From NCBI RefSeq assembly GCF_000281045.1, contig NW_008246094.1, positions 106,478-130,166 of the forward strand: DNA of 23,689 nt. Reading direction: 5' to 3'. The notes beneath the pieces are model-generated. The model ran no database searches and was not told where the DNA came from. It worked only from the letters and a program-made list of their open reading frames with translations. Position 1 is the stretch's first letter. Every line of letters begins with the position of its first letter. The stretch comes from Saprolegnia diclina VS20. Its lineage: Eukaryota; Oomycota; Saprolegniomycetes; Saprolegniales; Saprolegniaceae. The position numbers and the translations under genes are program-made. Positions 1-10,394 of this stretch are shown piece by piece.

Positions 1-87
1 AACCATGCCGACGCGACCTTCCGCAACGGCGACGGGTGGTGGGGCAGCGACCGCAAGCCCGTCAAGTGGCTCGAATGTGCTCTCTAG
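1..87 (+). CDS. 3' end of an unknown gene (partial)
   Basis: The first 87 bases read without a stop in frame 1 and end in TAG at 85-87, giving a 28-residue C-terminus with the run WWGSDRKPVKWLECAL. Nearly every codon ends in G or C, as in the well-supported genes of this window, whereas the sequence after the stop is AT-richer. That contrast is the main reason to call it coding. The rest of the gene lies left of the window, so its function cannot be told. A methionine codon at 5 in another frame opens a longer reading frame, but that runs into AT-rich sequence and lacks the codon bias. Confidence 0.6.
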   Translation, partial: NHADATFRNGDGWWGSDRKPVKWLECAL

Positions 88-650
88 TTGTGTTCATCGA
101 TTGATGGGGGCTGTTACGTTGTCGACTTATCGACTAATGCATTATTTGCTGTGTTTACCACGTCTTGCCTTTGCAAACTGTTTGGCGCTGACCGTCGAAC
201 CACGGTGACCACTCGACCTCCGTATTGCCGAGCGCTACATCGACGGTGTTTCGATGTAGAATGTCACTTTCACACATTTGCATGTTCTAACCATTCCCTT
301 CGGCGTGGATAGGGATATATTCACTCAGAAAACGTTCTAACTCGGTGACTACACTATGACGTGCTCGTGCAAAGACGACGCGATTCGCTCGTACTGTGGC
401 GTAGTAAGCTCTCAAGGTACTCAGCTCTTTCCTTGCCGCGCGAGGTTGACGTCGCCACGTACGGGCCCCAGCCAATGTATGTACACTAGCAAGGGGAAAT
501 CTTTATACAGTGCGGCACCTCCACAACTCAATAGAAATACTACACTACTTGAGCCGCCCACATTGGCATCGGTCGACTGGAGTACCACATTTGACATGAT
601 CACAATGTCACTCCTAGACGTCCTCCTTACGCAAGCAATATTAGTTTGAT
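88..650. other. Intergenic stretch, no supported gene
   Basis: This 563-bp stretch separates the partial gene on the left from the 3' end of the cyclotransferase gene. Short open frames exist on both strands (for example minus 287-475), but none has an ATG with good codon bias, a recognisable domain or usable splice sites. I see no tRNA, repeat or clear promoter here. It probably holds the two 3' untranslated regions. Confidence 0.5.
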
Positions 651-1514
651 TTAATGGACGCGGCGCCCGTGCACGACCTTGGGTAGCGCTAGATCGAGCT
701 CAAAGACTGCGTCCCATAGCTTGCCCGTGACGTACACGTGGTTATTCAGCGGGTTGTGTGCAATGCCGTTCATGACAGCGTCCATCTTGCGCCAGTCTTC
801 CGGAATGGTCCGTGCGTGGTTCTCTAGCAGCGGCAGCTGGTCCAGCAAAAGTGCTTGCAGCACATGGCCCGTCGCCGGGTCAATGCGCAGTATCTGGTTG
901 GTGTACCACACGTTCGCAAAGATCTCGCCGTGAATGTACTCGAGCTCGTTTAAGAGACGCACTTGGACGCCGTGCTGCGTCACGACGACACGGCGCACCT
1001 CGTCCATGCTGTTTGGGTCCAAGAAGAGGAGCGTCGCCGACCCGTCGCTCACGATGAGGTGCGCACCGTCCGTTGTCATGCCCCAGCCTTCGCCGGTCGT
1101 CGTCGCAAAGGCAAACTCGCGCTGAAGCGCAAAGGTGCTTCGGTCGAGCGCGTACCCGACTTTGGCCTGGTACGAGAGCGCGTAGATCGTGCCGTTGAGG
1201 ACGGCGATGCCCTCGCCAAAGATGCCGTCGGGAAACTTGAACTCGTTGCCCGTGCCCACGCCCGTGACCGCATCAATCTCGCGGATAAACGACTGCCCGT
1301 TGAGGCCCGTGGACTCGAGAAGGTGGCCGCCGTCAAAGAGGAGGCCTTCTGTGAACGACGACACGTTGTGCGGGTGGATCGTCACAATGTCGTACGGGCG
1401 GTGGCTCAAGACCGACGCCGCGTCGGCCTGGATCGCGCCAAAGCCGGCGAAGGCTTCTTGGGCCAGCACCTGCAGGCACACGAGCGCGAGGCAGCGCCAC
1501 GCGACCGAGAGCAT
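651..1514 (-). CDS. Glutaminyl-peptide cyclotransferase, plant/bacterial type, secreted
   Basis: This 287-residue single-exon protein belongs to the five-bladed beta-propeller glutamine cyclotransferase family, which turns N-terminal glutamine of peptides into pyroglutamate. The family's hallmark segments are visible in order: FTEGLLFDGG (54-63), FGEGIAVLNGTIYALS (99-114), GEGWGMTTDG (141-150), LNELEYIHGEIFANVW (188-203) and VMNGIAHNP (248-256). Residues 1-23 form a typical signal peptide ending AFA/G, so it should act in the secretory pathway or outside the cell. The frame stays open upstream to 1964, but the ATG at 1514 is chosen because it gives the signal peptide and the usual family length, and the upstream part lacks coding character. 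It is unrelated to the metal-dependent animal-type QC. Confidence 0.9.
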   Translation of the reverse strand: MLSVAWRCLALVCLQVLAQEAFAGFGAIQADAASVLSHRPYDIVTIHPHNVSSFTEGLLFDGGHLLESTGLNGQSFIREIDAVTGVGTGNEFKFPDGIFGEGIAVLNGTIYALSYQAKVGYALDRSTFALQREFAFATTTGEGWGMTTDGAHLIVSDGSATLLFLDPNSMDEVRRVVVTQHGVQVRLLNELEYIHGEIFANVWYTNQILRIDPATGHVLQALLLDQLPLLENHARTIPEDWRKMDAVMNGIAHNPLNNHVYVTGKLWDAVFELDLALPKVVHGRRVH

Positions 1515-1687
1515 GTTGCTATCTGGATGCCACGTTGCCTCTGCCAAGGGGCGGGATGTGCCGCAAATAACCAGCCTAAATTCGGCGTACGCCGCGATTT
1601 GCCACCATTGATAAAAAGCCGTTGGTTTGTCGACAGTCGCTCCAGCTCGACCTTGCTGAGCCGCGGTGGACTGCAGTCTTGAGGGCC

Positions 1688-2199
1688 CTATTGACCGAAC
1701 GCATAAAACGCTATGGTATGCCTCATCGAACAGCGTACGGCAAGTCGCCCAAGAGCAACCAAATGCGAGTTGCAGAGATGAGGCACATTCTCTGGTAGAC
1801 CGATGACGTTGTCGACGCGACCTTGCACATTCGACCGCCAAGACGACAAGACGTCCACAACCAAGTACCCATAGGGCCAATCCGAAGCCTCGAGCGCTTT
1901 CATGGACGTCGTCGTCCAGACGTGATTGCACGTGCACGAGTACATGTTTGATCCAGCCTGGCAAAGCATTTCCGAGGTTGAAGTGCTTGTTCCTACCTGG
2001 TCATGTACCGTCCGACGCGCCCCAAAGTAGATCTCCAAAATGACATTGACTAGCATCACGTCTTTGTCTATAGCCTCCTCCAAGATAGACTGTACTTGCT
2101 GCTCAAATCGCGAGTTCGAGGCGCTTGAGCTTAGGATGGCCTTTTGCTTTTCCGCCGAGACAGGCCAACTGCATACGCATTAGCATCTGGCGAGGTCAT
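1688..2199 (-). CDS. Unknown small protein, two-exon model
   Basis: I do not recognise the family. The long exon (2129-1688) has good codon bias and reads SRFEQQVQSILEEAIDKD, then a Cys-containing middle (GSNMYSCTCNHVW) and VVDVLSSWRSNVQGRVDNVI, ending YAFGQ. No ATG opens this frame. The best start is the ATG at 2199, giving a 23-nt first exon (2199-2177) joined in frame across a 47-bp intron (2176-2130, GTATGC to AAG). That AAG acceptor is atypical here. A further 39-bp in-frame intron (GTAGGA to CCAG) may lie just before GSNMYS. The protein would be 154 residues, or 141 with the second intron. If the splice model is wrong, this could be a decayed gene. It is divergent from the membrane/F-box gene with 194 bp between starts. 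Confidence 0.45.
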
Positions 2200-2393
2200 G
2201 TTTGCGTGAGCTGTAAGTGCGAAGCTCGAGCTCGTTTAAGTGCGCCCGTGTCCACTCAAGTCCGGATTTGCACATCCGGCGCGACCGGCGAGAACCCAAG
2301 ATCAGCCGCAGCACGCACCCACGTGAGAGGTACGACAATGCAGCCGCCAGCCTCGCGCTCATGCAATCGACGCGCAGGTAGTGATTCTCGCCG

Positions 2394-5300
2394 ATGGCTA
2401 CGACGGCAAACGACCTCCGCGAACGCACGACGGTGCTGCGAAGGCGACTGCCAGCGACGTGGCCGAGCGTCGAGGAGGACGGCGGCTCGTCGTCCAGCGA
2501 CGACGACAACAATGACGAAGACGGCGACATCAAGGAGAGCAGCTACGACGCATATGTTCCTGGCACGACGCCGCTTGGTGAAGCGCTCTTGACGTTTGCG
2601 ACCTGCAACCTCCCGACGCCCGAGCCGCCGCTCGTGCCTGCGTCGCCGGTGACGCAGCTGCATCACGCGTGGCAGCGCTTGCCGTGGTACGTGCACACGT
2701 GTCTTGTGACGCTGGGGCTGCTCGCGTGGTGGTTTTCGTTTCTCGCCGTCTTTAGCGTCCTCTCGTCGCGGTCCATGGCGCAGCAAGTCGTGACGGCCGG
2801 CATGCTCCTTCTCGGCGCCGGCGCGCTCTACCTCGTGCTCATCTTCGTGCTCGTCCAGCTGCCGTGGACGTCTGCGTTTGGTGCGTCGATCTGGGCGCGC
2901 CTCCACTTGACGCGGCCGCCCGCCGACAGTCGCGTGCTCGTCGAGCCGTGCATCTGGGTCGCACTCGTCATGAGCTCGTACGCGCTCTTCCATAGCTTTG
3001 CGCTCTCGAGCCTTATCGGCGGCGTCACGGGCATTGCGCTCGTCCTTCTTGGTGACGTCATCCAAGTCTACTTGCACATCATCGGAAGTGCAAAGTCGAC
3101 GCCCAAAGACGAGCAGCCGCGCAGCCTCAAAATCGTCGTCACGACGGTCGCGATCGCGTCGATCGTCCACCAATGCCATGCGCTCTTCTGGAGTGTCCTC
3201 AACGACGGCGCGCTCGGCGTGTGGCCGTACCTCCTCAGCATCCTCGTTGGGGTCTCGCTCATCGTCGCCAGCGAACTCTTGCTCTTGTACGGCCCGACGC
3301 GCTACGCCGGCGTCATCTTGCAGTCGCGTGTGCTGCACGCGCGCGACAATTGGCGCTTGCACCCGTTCCGGTCCTTGCTCGAGCTCAGCTTTGTGCTCTT
3401 GGTCTCGATGCTCGGGTACGACTACTTTGGCGAGCTCCTCATCTCGCTGCAAGTTGGCACGCTCGCCTGTACGGTCTTTATCTTGACGGGCGAGTTCTAC
3501 CTCTACCCGACACGGACCACGATGCGGCACGGCCTCGCCGTCGACGACCACCACTGGATGAAGCTGCTGCCGTTGCTCTGCGTCCTCACCTTTATGCTCT
3601 ACCACGTTGGCTTTATCCTCGCGCGGCACGTGCGGCTGCTCCTGCCGCTCCTCAACATCCTCGCGCTCGGCGCCACCGTGCGGCTCTGCTTGCCGCGCAA
3701 GTTGTGGCTGCGGCGCATGCTGTGGCGGCGCCTCGGCACGTCGTTCATGCGCAGCCACCCGTGGCAAGCGACGTGGGAGATGGTCGCGCACGTTGCGTTT
3801 GGCGTCTTCTTGCCGACCGAGACCCCGTTCGTGGTCCTTGTCGGCGCGAATGTGTTTTTTGACATTTGGATGGTCGCGTCCGAGCGCGTTGGCACCAAGC
3901 TCTGGGACGCTGTGTCGCTCCTGCAGTACGCACCGGCATGGCGGCTGACACTGTCGGGCCGCGAAGTGACGTCGATGCCCCAGTCGCATGCGCCGCTGTG
4001 GGACCTCGACCCGCCACCGGTCGCGACCAACGTCGTTGTCGATCGCCACGACCTCTCGATCCCGTTGTGCACGTTGATCAACTTGCTGGTGCTCTTTGGG
4101 TCGCTTGCGTCGCTCACGGTCCTTGTCACGACGCGGCTTGCGAGCGCGACCACGCTGCACCTTGTGTTTGTGTACACAATGTGCCTGGCGACGTGTGCCG
4201 GCTTGCTCTTGGGCAGCGTCGCCGACGGGCAGTACTACGCGTGGCTTCGCCGTCGCTTGTACGCGTTTCTGCGCGATCAAGTCGAGCGCTTCCCGCTGCA
4301 AACGTTTGTCGAAGTCGCGACCTGGTGGGGTGTCTGCATTGGCTCGTACGCGCTCTCGGGCTGGCCCGTCTTTGCGATCGGGCTCGCATCGCTCTCAACG
4401 CTGGTCGTGCTGCTCGGCGGCAAGTATGTGTCGCGGCGGCTCGTGGCACAGCGCGACGATGCGTTCTCCGCCACGTGCGCGGTCGTCTTCTTCATCTGCT
4501 TGATGACGTACGCGACCGGGCTCTGTCTCTACTACATTTACTGCCACTTTCGACGCATCGAAGTGGCGTTCTGCCTCGCGACCTTGTCCGGCGTCGTCTT
4601 TGTCGCGTCGAGTGAGCTCTGCCTGCTCTGGGAGCCGTCCCGCGTCGCGGGCATGATTCTCCAAACCCGTGTGACGCACGCGCGCACCAACTGGCGCCTC
4701 GAGCCGGTCCGGTCGTTCCTCGAGCTCTTTGTATGGGTCGGCGTCACGTACGGATCGTTTGAAGTGTACCAAGACGTGGCCCTGGCGCTCCAGCTCGGCA
4801 CGTTCTCGGGCATCGTCGTGACGCTCTCAGGCGAGCTGTTTCGATCGCAAACGCATGTGCTCTTTCCGGATGGCGACGTTGCGGCGCAGAGCAGCAACCG
4901 CCCCAAAGTGCTGCCGCTGCTCTTGCTCTTTGCGTACGTGGGCGCCGGCACGTTTCAGTGGATCTTTGAGCACCTCCGGCGCCTCGAAGTCATGGTCCTA
5001 CTCGCCACGATCGCTGGCATCGTCTTCCTCTGTGTCGCGGACGCCCTCGTGCTGTGGACCCCCACGCGCTGGGCCGGCCTCATCCTCCAAGATCGGTTTC
5101 TTCAAGCAAGCGCCAACTGGCACGTACGTCGTCGTGTTCGCTTGCTTCTTCGAGGACTATGCGCAATGACATAGATGCACCCGGTGCGCTCGTTTGTCGA
5201 GCTCGGCTGCTTCCTCGGCGTTATTTACGGCAGCCACGCGATCTACGGGGACCTCTTGGTCGCGGTTCAGTGCGGGACGCTCTCGGGCATGTGCGTCGCG

Positions 5301-6706
5301 CTCATTGGTGACCAGCTCAAGTCGCAGCGCGGCCCAACGCCGTCCCGTACGCATACTCGTTCATCATCGGCCTCTCATCTCGGCGTAGATGACAAGCAGC
5401 ACCGCATTCTGCCGCTGCCCATCATGAGCGTCCTCGGGCTCGTTGGCGTCGTGGCGTTCAACACGATCTACACGCACCTCCGCAGCATCGAAGTGGCTTT
5501 TGTGCTTGCGACCTCGAGCAGTATCGCGTTCGTCGTCCTCGGCGACATGTTTGTCATTTGGCGCCCGACGCGCTACGTCGGCCTCATCCTCCAAGAGCGC
5601 ATCTTGAACGCGGCGCACAACTACAAGAGTCGGCCGCTCCGGTCGTACGGCGAGTTTGGCACGGCCACCGCGGTCCTCTTCGTCGCATACCGCTACACGC
5701 TCGACGTGCTGGTGGCGATGCAGGTCGGCACCTTTACTGGCATTGTCGTCTGCGTCGCGAACGAGTCGATCACAACGTACGTGTCGGCCTACAAGCAGCG
5801 CATGGTGTCGCTCGCCGCGGGCCACTCCGAGTACGGTGCATCATCTTCTAGTATATACCGGCATATCGTTTGTATAGCGGCCAGGAAGACGCCCATTTGC
5901 TGGCCATGCCGTACGAAGTTCTCTTTGAAATTGCGCGGTTTTTGACACCGGAAGAGTTGCTGGTCGCGCGCGCGACGTGCCACAAAGTCAACGACCTTTT
6001 GCGCGCCGAGTCGGCGCGCTTCTGGCTCCACGCGCACTTGCGCCGGCAATGGAAGCGCTACGGCTTTGGGCCCCACCGCCGCCCGGTCCGCCGCAGCCTT
6101 ATTTACGAAGCGTGGCAAGCGCTGGTGCCGAATCTCTGGGCGCCTCGGTACATACGCGGTCGCTCGACGCCTAGTCGCTAAGTCGATGTGTAGCAGCGAG
6201 CCCTCGACGCTGTTGACGGCCAAAATTGCGTGCAATCGCGCTCTCAAGTGGGTCTATCTGAACGCAGACTGGATTCGCAGCCACAACATGCCACCGCTAT
6301 CGACGCCGCCGCCCACGACGCTCGCGTACGACCTTCACGACGGAGGCGGTCGCTTACGCTGCGTAGGCTGCGCGCCACGGACCCGGGCTTCCAAGTGTTT
6401 CGGCATTTACCCGACAAGGTACTTGGTGCATTTTCGCAGCCGCCGCGTCATTGCGGAATGTAGGATGTGCTTGGCATTACGCTGCAGAGCAATGGCACTG
6501 ATGATGGGATCGACGTGATCCTCGTGCCCAGTCGGCTCTATGCCAAGCTGCAAGCCGACCCGTTTAGCTTTGTCGTCTCCGAAACGCTGTACGAAGTCGA
6601 AGCGTGCTCGACAGGCCACCTCGTCAACGCCGCGTTCGTGGCCATGACGGTGCTCTGCCTTGGCCACGCCATCGCCCGCGTAGTAGGAACCAACCCGAGC
6701 CCTTGA
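2394..6706 (+). CDS. Multi-pass membrane protein with tandem repeats and C-terminal F-box
   Basis: Six exons (2394-5123, 5175-5830, 5878-6147, 6194-6325, 6367-6418, 6464-6706) join in frame to 1360 residues. The five introns are 51, 47, 46, 41 and 45 bp, all GTAC to TAG. After an acidic N-terminus, residues ~100-1125 are packed with hydrophobic helices. A unit of ~150 residues recurs, with the signature P[ST]R-x-[AV]G-x-ILQ-x-R then NW-x3-P-x-RS-x2-E. Clear copies start near residues 299, 746, 888 and 1039, with faded ones between. The second exon splices into an F-box (MPYEVLFEIARFLTPEELL, from ~1139), then an unknown region and a last hydrophobic helix (~1335-1355). F-boxes usually bind Skp1 in SCF ubiquitin ligases, so this could be a membrane-anchored substrate adaptor (inference). 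Skipping the 5831-5877 splice would give two overlapping genes, but then the membrane frame runs into the F-box in the wrong frame. Confidence 0.75.
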
Positions 6707-6910
6707 GATAGAGTGAGCTAGAGTCGAAGCCACAAAATTGTACATTGATGAAACGCTGTCGTGACGTCGGCGTTGCTGGGCGGAAGAGACACGACGTTGA
6801 GCCATCAGGTTGACCTTGTCCCCGCCGGGATCCCAAAGCGCTCACCGAGGTCCTGACAACAACAACGGCGCATGCACAGAGAAGAGGCTGACATGCATTA
6901 CGAGGAGACC

Positions 6911-8010
6911 TTAGAAGTGGCTGGAGATGAAGCGCTTGGAGCTCATGCGGAAGGCAAAGGCGGCCGCGCCAATGATGCCCGAGTCGTACCCGACCGACGC
7001 CTTCTCGATCACGACTGGGTTGGGCAGCCGCGTCCACGTGTACTTGGTGTACGCCTCCCGGATGCGCTGCATGAACGGCTCACCGGCCTCGGCGAGGCCG
7101 CCCGAGAAGACAATCATCTCCGGGTCCAGCGTCCGGCAAAAGTTGACGCACGCGAGACCGAGGTAGTCGGCGACCTCGGCGACGAGCTCGTTGCAGACGT
7201 CGTCGCCGTCGTCGGCCAAGTCAAAGACCATCTTGGCCGTGATCGAGTCGGTGGGCACACTGGAGAGGCGCGTTGCGACTTCGGACGACGACGCGCGCAG
7301 CTTGGCTTGGCCAATGAGCGCCGACGCCGAGCTGTACTGCTCGAGGCACCCGCGCTGCGTGCACCCGCAGAGACGGCCATTTGGCACCATAATCTAGTCG
7401 TTCTCATAAGATACAACCGAGCGGGAGGGCCGTACGATGTGGCCGCCTTCAATGCAGCCCGTGCCACCGGCCACGATCTCGTCGTTGTTGACGATCCCAA
7501 AGCCGACGCCGGTCCCGAGGGCTATACATCCCACGCACATAAGCACCACGTTTCCATCCGATTCAAGCAGCACATACTTAGCATGACAAAGTTCTTGGCG
7601 CTGGCGGCGGCACCGACCCAGTGCTCGGCCGCGACGGCGGCGTCGGCGTCGTTGACGAGGATCGTCGGTACGCCAAGGATCGTCTTGAGCGACTCTTGCA
7701 GCGTCACGTCCTTCCAGTTGGGAAAGTTGGCGGCCGCATGCACGATGCCCGACGAGATTTGGCCCGGGCAACCAACGCCGACGCTCGTGACATGCGTCCA
7801 GTTGGAGCCATGGTCGGCGACGCACTCTTTGGCGAGCGCCGCGCAGAGCGCAATGACGGCGTCGGGGGCGCGGTCCGAGATCTCACGCTGGGCGCGGAAG
7901 AGCATCTTGCCCTCGAGCGAGACGAGGCCGACCTTGACGCTCGTGCCACCCAAGTCGATACCGACAAACATCGTCTTTGTTGCAGAGGAATTGAACACTG
8001 CGTCGGCCAT
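6911..8010 (-). CDS. ROK-family sugar kinase (glucokinase-like)
   Basis: Three exons (8010-7578, 7521-7436, 7393-6911) with introns of 56 and 42 bp (GTATGT/TAG and GTACGG/TAG) give 333 residues, normal for the family. The ATP-binding motif FVGIDLGGTSVK lies at 15-26. The catalytic aspartate sits in ILVNDADAA (D121). The second phosphate motif LTLGTGVGFG is rebuilt by the first splice. The zinc site GH...CGCTQRGC (H172, C182, C184, C189) is rebuilt by the second. ROK proteins phosphorylate glucose or amino sugars such as N-acetylmannosamine; the substrate cannot be read from sequence. There is no targeting peptide, so it is probably cytosolic. Its 3' end faces that of the membrane/F-box gene, 204 bp away. 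A CCAAT box (minus strand, 8066-8070) lies about 60 bp upstream of the ATG. Confidence 0.9.
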
Positions 8011-9140
8011 CCTCCGCTTTGCTGTTTGCTCCGTCCTTTCTGCTGCTCGGGCGACGGGCGCTGTGATTGGCTGAAATCTCAAATGGCGCTTTGGACTGCA
8101 CCATCGTCCCACTCTTGGCGGCGCGCGCGCTACCTTCAAGCGTCATCGACCGCCTCTTGAGAGGCCATGGGATCGCTCCAGCTGGCCCGCACATATTTTG
8201 ACGGCTTGGGTTACCACGTCTTTGTGGTTGAAGTACGAGCCACCCACTCGATGCGGTACACTGCTTGTGCAGTGGGTTGGATCGCGCGTGTCCCTCGCTC
8301 ACAACAGCTCGTACTAGTATAGTAGGCAGTGTAATAGGTCGAAGTATAGCAGCCGAACCGTCCAATTCGCATAGCCACGGCGTGCTGTGTAGTGGGTCGC
8401 TTGGGATTCTGGTCGTCGCGGAACAAGGGTCGACGTCATCGGCGCACGTGTGGGGACGTCGTTTATTGATGTGCAAAGATCGCGGGTACTCTTGATGTTT
8501 TCGACGAGGTCCTGATCCGAGCATCTTGGCCGCGCGAGGACGATCGATCTCGACAGCAACTCGATCCGACGAGGCTCGTAGCGAGGCATATACTATACGA
8601 ATGCATGGAGAGGTCGGCTGCCGACCAAGCGAGCAAGGCGCGGGTAGTTCTTGCCGACATCGCTCAGCGGCTTTGTCGCTCGGCCGCTGTCATCCACCAT
8701 CATAGCTGGATGAATCGAGAGCGTTGATCGCTCCAGCAATCTCGGTTTTGATTTTACTGCACCTGGCAGTGATGCACGCAACGCAATGACACAAAGTGAG
8801 GGCTCAAGTTTCATCTTGGGGTGCTCTTCGGCTCGCACGACGGGCCAATGTGCAACGGCAGTGTGCTGCTCGTACTCGATTTAGTACAAAATCGTTGGAT
8901 GACATGGGAGTCTTCTAGGTAGCTGAGGATATTTCGCTCTAGTTCATCGTTATCATACTCGGGCCATGGACATATCAATGCACTACCGTAGTGCACGAAT
9001 GGTCTTTACACTGGCAGACATTGTGCAAGCAACTCCAACCGCAAGCAACCGGTTCAAAATTAAATAACGGATATAAAAGCTTTTTAAAGTTGTCGTCCGG
9101 ATAAGATGGCTGGCCTCACGCCATAGCTTCTTCTTTCCCG
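8011..9140. other. Long spacer with possible decayed coding sequence
   Basis: This 1.1-kb spacer lies between the divergent starts of the ROK kinase and the RNA-binding protein. Two minus-strand stretches read a little like protein: 8996-8811 (PEYDNDELERNILSYLEDSH) and 8838-8593 (DDSGRATKPLSDVGKNY). Neither has a proper ATG, strong codon bias or a splice that joins them convincingly. They may be exons of an unrecognised small gene or a relic. I see no tRNA or transposon. Confidence 0.35.
9071..9079 (+). promoter_or_regulatory. TATA-like element upstream of the RRM gene
   Basis: ATATAAAAG occurs in an AT-rich patch 62-70 bp upstream of the ATG at 9141. The position suits a core promoter element, but many oomycete promoters lack a TATA box, so this could be chance. 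Confidence 0.3.
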
Positions 9141-10327
9141 ATGGAGGCCAGCAAGAAGCGCAAGCTGGGGTCGGGCGAGGCCGCGGACGCCCCGGCCCAA
9201 GACGATACGAAGGTGCTTATGCGCCTCCTCGAGCCCTTCTCTCGCGACCAGCTTGTCGCCATCTTGGTCAGCGCGTACGTGCGATCGCTTGATGAGACCC
9301 CAAAAACTCATGGCATCCTCTAGGGCCATGCAGCACAACTCGATCTTGACCGAGATCAAGACCATGGCCAGCACTGACGTCGTGCACCGCAAGATCTTTG
9401 TGCGCGGGCTCCCGTGGGACATTACGAGCGACCGGCTACGCCTGCATTTCGTCCAGTTTGGGCCCATCGAGGATGCGATCGTGATCATGGACAAGGCCAC
9501 GGGCAAGAGCAAGGGCTTTGGCTTCGTAACGTTTGCCGATATGGAGGCTGCCGACCACGCACTCCAGGCACAGCCCCACGACATTGATGGGCGCAAGTGC
9601 CCGTGCAATTTGGCGGCGACCCACGAGTCGTTGTCGTCGTCGCGGCAGCGAGCCGAAGCGTCGTACCAAAAGGCACCGCCGCCCGCCGCCTACACGCCAC
9701 CGCCAGCGACGACGTATCCGCCGCCCGTGCCGACGCATGCGCCAGCGTTGGCAAGTGGCGATGCCGGGCCTCCGGGCGATGAGACGGACCGCAAGCTCTT
9801 TGTGCGCGGACTGCATTGGGACACGCAGGTCGAGACGGTCACGACCGAGTTTGCCAAGTACGGCGACATCGAAGACATCTCGGTCATGAAGGACCGCCAA
9901 ACCGGCAAGTCCAAGGGCTACGGCTTTATCGTCTACCGGCACCAAAACGCGGCCAAGCGCGCGTTGGCGCAGCCCATGAAGCTCATCGAGGTAGGCCAGC
10001 GAGACTCTTCGCGACGCTCACACGTGCTATTAGGGGCGCAACACACACTGCAACTTGGCGTCGCAGCCAACACGCGGCAACAACAACCACAGCGCTCCTG
10101 GCGCGGGCCACCACCACGCCCCGAGCCATGCGCACCACCCGCCGGGCCCGTACCACGCACCACCCATGCAGCCGGCCTACCCGCCACAGATGTACATGGT
10201 ACCGCCGTCCTATGGCATGCCACCACCACCGTACGCCGACCCGGCCGCGTACGCAGCGTACCCGCAGCCACCACCCATGCCTGGCTACGGCTACCCGATG
10301 CAGCACCCGCCGCCGCCGAGACAATAG
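9141..10327 (+). CDS. UBA2-like hnRNP with two RRM domains
   Basis: Three exons (9141-9274, 9324-9990, 10034-10327) with introns of 49 bp (GTACGT/TAG) and 43 bp (GTAGGC/TAG) give 364 residues. RRM1 (~68-143) has RNP2 IFVRGL and RNP1 KSKGFGFVTF. RRM2 (~202-276) has LFVRGL and KSKGYGFIVY. The second splice completes RRM2 as IEGRNTHCNLAS, paralleling IDGRKCPCNLAA of RRM1, which confirms the model. Before RRM1 comes LLEPFSRDQLVAIL, the N-terminal segment typical of plant UBP1-associated protein 2, so the match goes beyond the RRMs. A proline-rich linker separates the RRMs and the tail is rich in Pro, Tyr, His and Met. The family binds U-rich RNA in the nucleus and affects mRNA stability and splicing. 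Its 3' end faces that of endonuclease G, 67 bp away. Confidence 0.88.
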
Positions 10328-10394
10328 GACACCTCCTTGTAGACTACGCACACCAATACACAACCGCATGACCTTTTACAGTCTCCGCGCGGTT

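Noticed and set aside
1515-1964. Upstream extension of the cyclotransferase frame
   Set aside because: The frame is open but overlaps the better-biased small gene; using it would bury the signal peptide inside the protein.
2256-4301. Minus-strand open frame of 681 codons opposite the membrane protein gene
   Set aside because: Same shadow effect: charged low-complexity product, no domain, and the plus frame holds the repeats and helices.
5870-6181. A free-standing F-box gene
   Set aside because: The frame stops early without the C-terminal exons, and a consensus 47-bp intron joins it exactly in frame to the membrane protein.
8160-9060. A tRNA or other structured RNA gene in the long spacer
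   Set aside because: No B-box-like sequence or cloverleaf could be found, only short unrelated palindromes.
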